DNA of 64,000 bases from JBEIVB01 sp040374085 (lineage in GTDB: Bacteria > Bacteroidota > Bacteroidia > UBA4408): assembly GCA_040374085.1 (NCBI GenBank), contig JBEIVB010000002.1, positions 19,515 to 83,514 on the forward strand, given 5' to 3'. The notes beneath the pieces were generated by a model that was given only the letters and a program-made list of their open reading frames with translations, had not been told where the DNA came from and searched no databases. Positions within the stretch are counted from its first letter, which is position 1. The number at the start of each line of letters is the position of its first letter. Positions 60,492 to 64,000 of this stretch are shown here, in pieces. A program made the translations under genes and the position numbers.

Positions 60492-63301
60492 TAGAGGTTC
60501 CGCTCCGCGTATATCTGATGAAAGAATTCATCGTGCAAGTCGTCGATGAACTGTATGGCCTCGCCCGTGCTCTTCATTTCCGGTCCCAGTTCTTTGTTCA
60601 CCTCCGGAAATTTCTCGAAGGAAAACACGGGTATTTTTATGGCGTAGCCTTTTAGTCTTGGGTTAAAAGTGAAATCGGCGAGCTTCTTGGTGCCCAACAT
60701 CAGTTGGGTAGCCATTTGCACGTAGGGTTCGCCGTATGCTTTGGCAATAAACGGCACGGTACGGGAAGCGCGGGGATTGGCCTCTATTACATACACCACC
60801 CCATCTTTTATGGCAAATTGTATGTTGATGAGGCCCACGGTGTTCAGCGCCAAGGCAATAGTGCGGGTGTATTGGCGGATTTGGTTCATCACCTCCTCAC
60901 TCAGGTCAAACGGGGGCAATACGGCATAGGAGTCGCCGGAATGGATGCCGGCCGGCTCAATGTGTTCCATAATGCCAATGATGTACACATCTTTTCCATC
61001 GCACAAGGCATCGGCCTCGGCTTCAATGGCCCGGTCGAGGAAATGATCGAGCAATACCCGGTTTTCGGGTATGTCGCTGAGGATGTTCACCACATGGGTT
61101 TCGAGCTCTTCTTCGTTGATGACGATTTTCATGCCTTGCCCACCCAACACATAGCTGGGCCGCACCAGCAGCGGAAAGCCCAGCTCACGGCTGAGCTCAA
61201 CGGATTGCGCGGCGTCTTCTATAACGCCAAATTTCGGGTAGGGGATGTGGTGGTTTTTGAGTAGGGTGGAGAAGGAGCCCCGGTCTTCGGCCAAATCCAG
61301 GCTTGGAAAGGAGGTGCCTAAGATGGGAATGCCGTATCGGTGCAGCTTTTCGGCCAGCTTCAGGGCGGTTTGTCCACCCAGCTGCACAATCACGCCAACG
61401 GGCTTTTCGTGCAGGATGATGTCGTAAATGTGCTCCCAAAAAACGGGCTCGAAGTAAAGCCGGTCTGCAATGGCGAAGTCGGTTGAAACGGTCTCGGGGT
61501 TGCAGTTGATCATGATGGTTTCGAAGCCGCTTTCTTTTGCAGCCAGTATGCCGTGCACGCAACTGTAGTCGAATTCTATGCCTTGCCCGATGCGGTTGGG
61601 GCCGCTGCCCAACACCACCACCTTGGGTTTTGCGTCCACGAGGGCTTCGTTGGCATCGCCCAACTCAAACGTACTATAAAAATAGGGGGTGCGTGCTTTG
61701 AATTCGGCTGCACAGGTATCCACCATTTTATACACTCTGTTTATACCCAGTTCTTGCCTGCGTTTGTACACAGCACTTTCCAGGGCATTCAACAAATGGG
61801 CAATCTGGCGGTCTGCATAGCCTTTTTGCTTGGCCGTGCGCAGCAGCTCAGGCGGCAGGGTTTCGAGGGTATAGGTGCAGATCTGCTTCTCGAGGGTAAG
61901 CAGCTCCTCGATCTGCTGCAGAAACCAACGGTCTATGCGCGTAAGTTTCTGTATGGTTTTCATGGGGATGCCCATTTTAAAGGCATCGTAGATGTGAAAA
62001 AGGCGGTTCCAACTGGGGTGCTCCAGACTCTGCAGAATTTCTTGCTGATTGCGCAGCTCTCGTCCATCTGCCCCCAAACCGTTCCTTTTGATCTCTAAGC
62101 TTTGACAGGCTTTTTGCAAGGCTTCCTGAAAGCAGCGCCCAATGCCCATCACTTCGCCCACGCTCTTCATCTGCAATCCCAAACGGCGATCGGAACCCTT
62201 GAATTTGTCGAAGTTCCAGCGGGGAATTTTAACTATAACGTAGTCGAGGGTAGGTTCAAAATAGGCCGAGGTGCTGCCGGTTATGGGGTTCAGCAGTTCG
62301 TCTAAGTGGTATCCAATGGCCAGTTTCGCAGCAATGCGCGCAATGGGATATCCGGTGGCTTTGCTGGCCAAGGCCGATGAGCGCGACACACGGGGGTTGA
62401 TCTCTATGGCGATGAGCTCTTCGTGCTCATCGTCGCTTACGGCAAATTGCACGTTGCACCCACCGGCAAAGTTGCCAATGCTGCGCATCATGCGAATGGC
62501 CAGGGTGCGCATTTTCTGGTAGGTGGTGTCGCTCAGGGTCTGGGCCGGTGCAACGGTGATGCTGTCGCCGGTGTGTATGCCCATAGGATCGAAGTTCTCT
62601 ATGGAACAGATGATGGCCACGTTGTCGTTGGCATCCCGCAAGAGCTCCAACTCAAACTCCTTCCAGCCCAACACAGCTTTGTCTATGAGCACTTCGTGTA
62701 TGGGACTGGCGTGCAACCCGCGGGTGAGCAAGGCATCGAAATCCTCGCGGTGGTGCACAAAACTGGCGCCTGTTCCGCCCAGGGTAAACGAAGGCCGAAT
62801 CACCAAAGGAAAGCCCAGGCGCTGCGCGATTTCCTTTCCTTCCAAAAATGAGTTCGCCGTGGCCGACGGAGCCACGCCCACTCCAATGTCGATCATCAAT
62901 TGCCGGAATTTTTCGCGGTTCTCGGTAATCTCAATGGCGTGTATATCCACCCCAATCATCCTCACCCCATATTTTTTCCAGATGCCCATCTCCTCGGCTT
63001 TCATGGCCAGGTTTAAGGCCGTTTGTCCGCCCATGGTGGGCAAAACGGCATCGATGCGCCTCTCCTCCAGAATCTTAATTAGGCTTTGGGTGGTAAGGGG
63101 CAGGAGGTACACATGATCGGCCGTTACCGGGTCGGTCATGATGGTGGCCGGGTTGGAGTTGATGAGGGTTACTTCAATGCCCTCTTCGCGCAGGGATCGT
63201 GCGGCCTGAGAGCCGGAATAGTCGAATTCGCAGGCTTGCCCTATGACGATGGGGCCGCTGCCGATGATGAGAACGGATTGGATGGTCGTATCGCGCGGCA
63301 T
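60479..63301 (-). CDS. carB: Carbamoyl-phosphate synthase large subunit
   Basis: CarB makes carbamoyl phosphate for pyrimidine and arginine synthesis. The 940-residue protein has two ATP-grasp halves. The first begins VLIIGSGPIVIGQACEFDYSG and contains FTLGGTGASFVH; the second begins VVLGSGPNRIGQGIEFDYSC and contains VLGGQGMKIV. It ends soon after the second half (IYAERNLYLSR), so the C-terminal MGS-like allosteric domain of E. coli CarB (1073 residues) is missing, which seems common in this phylum. The ATG at 63301 is used because the -7 box lies inside the longer GTG reading. Confidence 0.95.
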   Translation of the reverse strand: MPRDTTIQSVLIIGSGPIVIGQACEFDYSGSQAARSLREEGIEVTLINSNPATIMTDPVTADHVYLLPLTTQSLIKILEERRIDAVLPTMGGQTALNLAMKAEEMGIWKKYGVRMIGVDIHAIEITENREKFRQLMIDIGVGVAPSATANSFLEGKEIAQRLGFPLVIRPSFTLGGTGASFVHHREDFDALLTRGLHASPIHEVLIDKAVLGWKEFELELLRDANDNVAIICSIENFDPMGIHTGDSITVAPAQTLSDTTYQKMRTLAIRMMRSIGNFAGGCNVQFAVSDDEHEELIAIEINPRVSRSSALASKATGYPIARIAAKLAIGYHLDELLNPITGSTSAYFEPTLDYVIVKIPRWNFDKFKGSDRRLGLQMKSVGEVMGIGRCFQEALQKACQSLEIKRNGLGADGRELRNQQEILQSLEHPSWNRLFHIYDAFKMGIPMKTIQKLTRIDRWFLQQIEELLTLEKQICTYTLETLPPELLRTAKQKGYADRQIAHLLNALESAVYKRRQELGINRVYKMVDTCAAEFKARTPYFYSTFELGDANEALVDAKPKVVVLGSGPNRIGQGIEFDYSCVHGILAAKESGFETIMINCNPETVSTDFAIADRLYFEPVFWEHIYDIILHEKPVGVIVQLGGQTALKLAEKLHRYGIPILGTSFPSLDLAEDRGSFSTLLKNHHIPYPKFGVIEDAAQSVELSRELGFPLLVRPSYVLGGQGMKIVINEEELETHVVNILSDIPENRVLLDHFLDRAIEAEADALCDGKDVYIIGIMEHIEPAGIHSGDSYAVLPPFDLSEEVMNQIRQYTRTIALALNTVGLINIQFAIKDGVVYVIEANPRASRTVPFIAKAYGEPYVQMATQLMLGTKKLADFTFNPRLKGYAIKIPVFSFEKFPEVNKELGPEMKSTGEAIQFIDDLHDEFFHQIYAERNLYLSR

Positions 63302-63317
63302 GGTTTTTTGGGTTGCC

Positions 63318-63325
63318 CAAAGGTA
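63318..63325 (-). promoter_or_regulatory. Predicted -7 promoter box of carB
   Basis: TACCTTTG on the minus strand is an exact TAnnTTTG match, 16 nt before the ATG at 63301. Confidence 0.5.
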
Positions 63326-63447
63326 GGGGTTTGGGGCAATGCTCACACAGGGGTTGGATGGTTTTTTTCTGCCCTATTTTTATTGGTTTTGTTTAATGTA
63401 TGAAAGGCCATTATCCAAGGGCTACAGCCTGGTGAAGGTTCGAAACT

Positions 63448-63455
63448 TATCTTTG
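63448..63455 (+). promoter_or_regulatory. Predicted -7 promoter box of the ClC channel gene
   Basis: TATCTTTG is an exact TAnnTTTG match ending 5 nt before the ATG at 63461, again the leaderless spacing. Confidence 0.5.
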
Positions 63456-63460
63456 TCCCG

Positions 63461-64000
63461 ATGTTGAATCGATTTGTAAGGAGGCTCGAAGATTTGGTGC
63501 ATGCGCTGAAGCAGCACCTCTCGGAGAAAAATTTCCTGTTGGTATCCAGTGTCTTGGTGGGATTCAGTGCGGCTTTGGCTGCGGTGGTCCTCAAGCTCCT
63601 TGTGTTTCGCCCCACGATTTACTCACGCGCAATTATCAGGTTGATCATCAATTTTACTATTACTTGGTGTTTCCGGGCTTGGGCATTTTGCTGGCGGTGT
63701 GGCTTGAGAAACGCTTCTTCAAAGGTGTGCTCAGCAAGGGAACGGCTCAGGTAATTTCTGCGGTGATGCGGAAAGGGGGCAGTTTGGGACCGGAACACAT
63801 GTACGCGCACGTGGTTACCAGCGCTGTAACCGTGGCGTTTGGCGGGTCGGCCGGACTGGAGGCTCCGATTGTTGTAACCGGTTCTGCCATTGGCTCCAAC
63901 TACAGCCGGCGCTACCGCCTCAGTCCCAAAGCCCGCAACCTGCTCCTGGCCAGTGGCGCCGCCGCCGGGGTGGCGGCCTCTTTCAACGCTCCGGTGGCCG
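63461..64000 (+). CDS. ClC-family chloride channel or antiporter (5' part, apparent frameshift, runs off the window edge)
   Basis: The first frame encodes a cytoplasmic helix and the first membrane helix (LLVSSVLVGFSAALAAVVLKLLV). At about 63605-63613 homology moves to another frame, which reads HDLLTRNYQVDHQFYYYLVF and on to the window end. That frame contains GGSAGLEAPIVVTGSAIGS, the ClC selectivity region with the gating Glu (GLEAP for the usual GKEGP), and ASGAAAGVAASFNAPVA. One extra base near the TTT or CCCC run would restore a single frame. It may be a sequencing or assembly error or a real mutation. Confidence 0.75.

Overview
The window is chromosomal DNA from a member of the phylum Bacteroidota. 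A Flavobacteriales-like lineage seems most likely, but the order cannot be fixed from sequence alone. The evidence is threefold. Three large secreted proteins carry type IX secretion (T9SS) C-terminal sorting domains. Several families typical of the phylum are present: the DUF1599, BT_3928, DUF4834 and DUF3276/PUR families, a long-form GAPDH, ATP-dependent PEP carboxykinase, leucine dehydrogenase, and the nusB-DUF1573-yajC-ybbR-coaE block. Nineteen exact copies of the Bacteroidota -7 promoter element TAnnTTTG lie just upstream of genes, and Shine-Dalgarno sequences are mostly absent.

Layout. 1-3.9 kb: 5' part of rarA, divergent from a PLP-homeostasis gene, a DMT transporter and a WD40 protein, with convergent pssA. 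4.1-6.8 kb: a secreted M43-type metalloprotease with PKD and T9SS domains and an unusual insertion inside its catalytic domain. 6.9-8.9 kb: Kdo transferase (waaA) coupled to an outer-membrane barrel gene. 9-16.9 kb: a nucleotide-sugar cluster. It holds all four steps from UDP-GlcNAc to UDP-2,3-diacetamido-2,3-dideoxy-glucuronate, plus UDP-glucose dehydrogenase, UDP-xylose synthase, GalE and an embedded acylphosphatase. 16.9-25.4 kb: YceI, an rRNA methyltransferase, an aldo/keto reductase, a PorG-like barrel, the coaE-ybbR-yajC-DUF1573-nusB block and leucine dehydrogenase. 25.5-35.8 kb: an ABC exporter, a PUR-domain protein, two OM barrels, GAPDH, mfd, a membrane protein, maf and a MazG-like pyrophosphohydrolase. 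35.7-43.2 kb (minus strand): ffh, folD, then a four-gene run joined by 4-nt ATGA overlaps (DUF1599, BT_3928-type DoxX protein, lone DppB-type permease, OM barrel), and pckA. 43.9-46.8 kb: small envelope and housekeeping genes. 47-55.2 kb: two tandem giant T9SS surface proteins sharing the same repeats and almost the same C-terminus. 55.4-55.9 kb: a decayed ParDE toxin-antitoxin module. 56.2-63.3 kb (minus strand): fumC, a YfhO-type membrane protein, DUF4834 and carB. 63.5 kb to the end: a ClC channel gene with an apparent frameshift.

Most genes are ordinary chromosomal functions (envelope polysaccharide precursors, LPS core, translation, DNA repair, central carbon metabolism). No complete novel defence or mobile system was recognised. 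The points most worth follow-up are: the domain nested inside the metalloprotease; the coupled DUF1599-DoxX-permease-barrel operon; the -7 promoter boxes only 5-8 nt from several start codons, which imply leaderless mRNAs; the tandem adhesin paralogs with near-identical 3' ends; and the parDE remnant. No rRNA, tRNA, CRISPR array or insertion sequence was seen.
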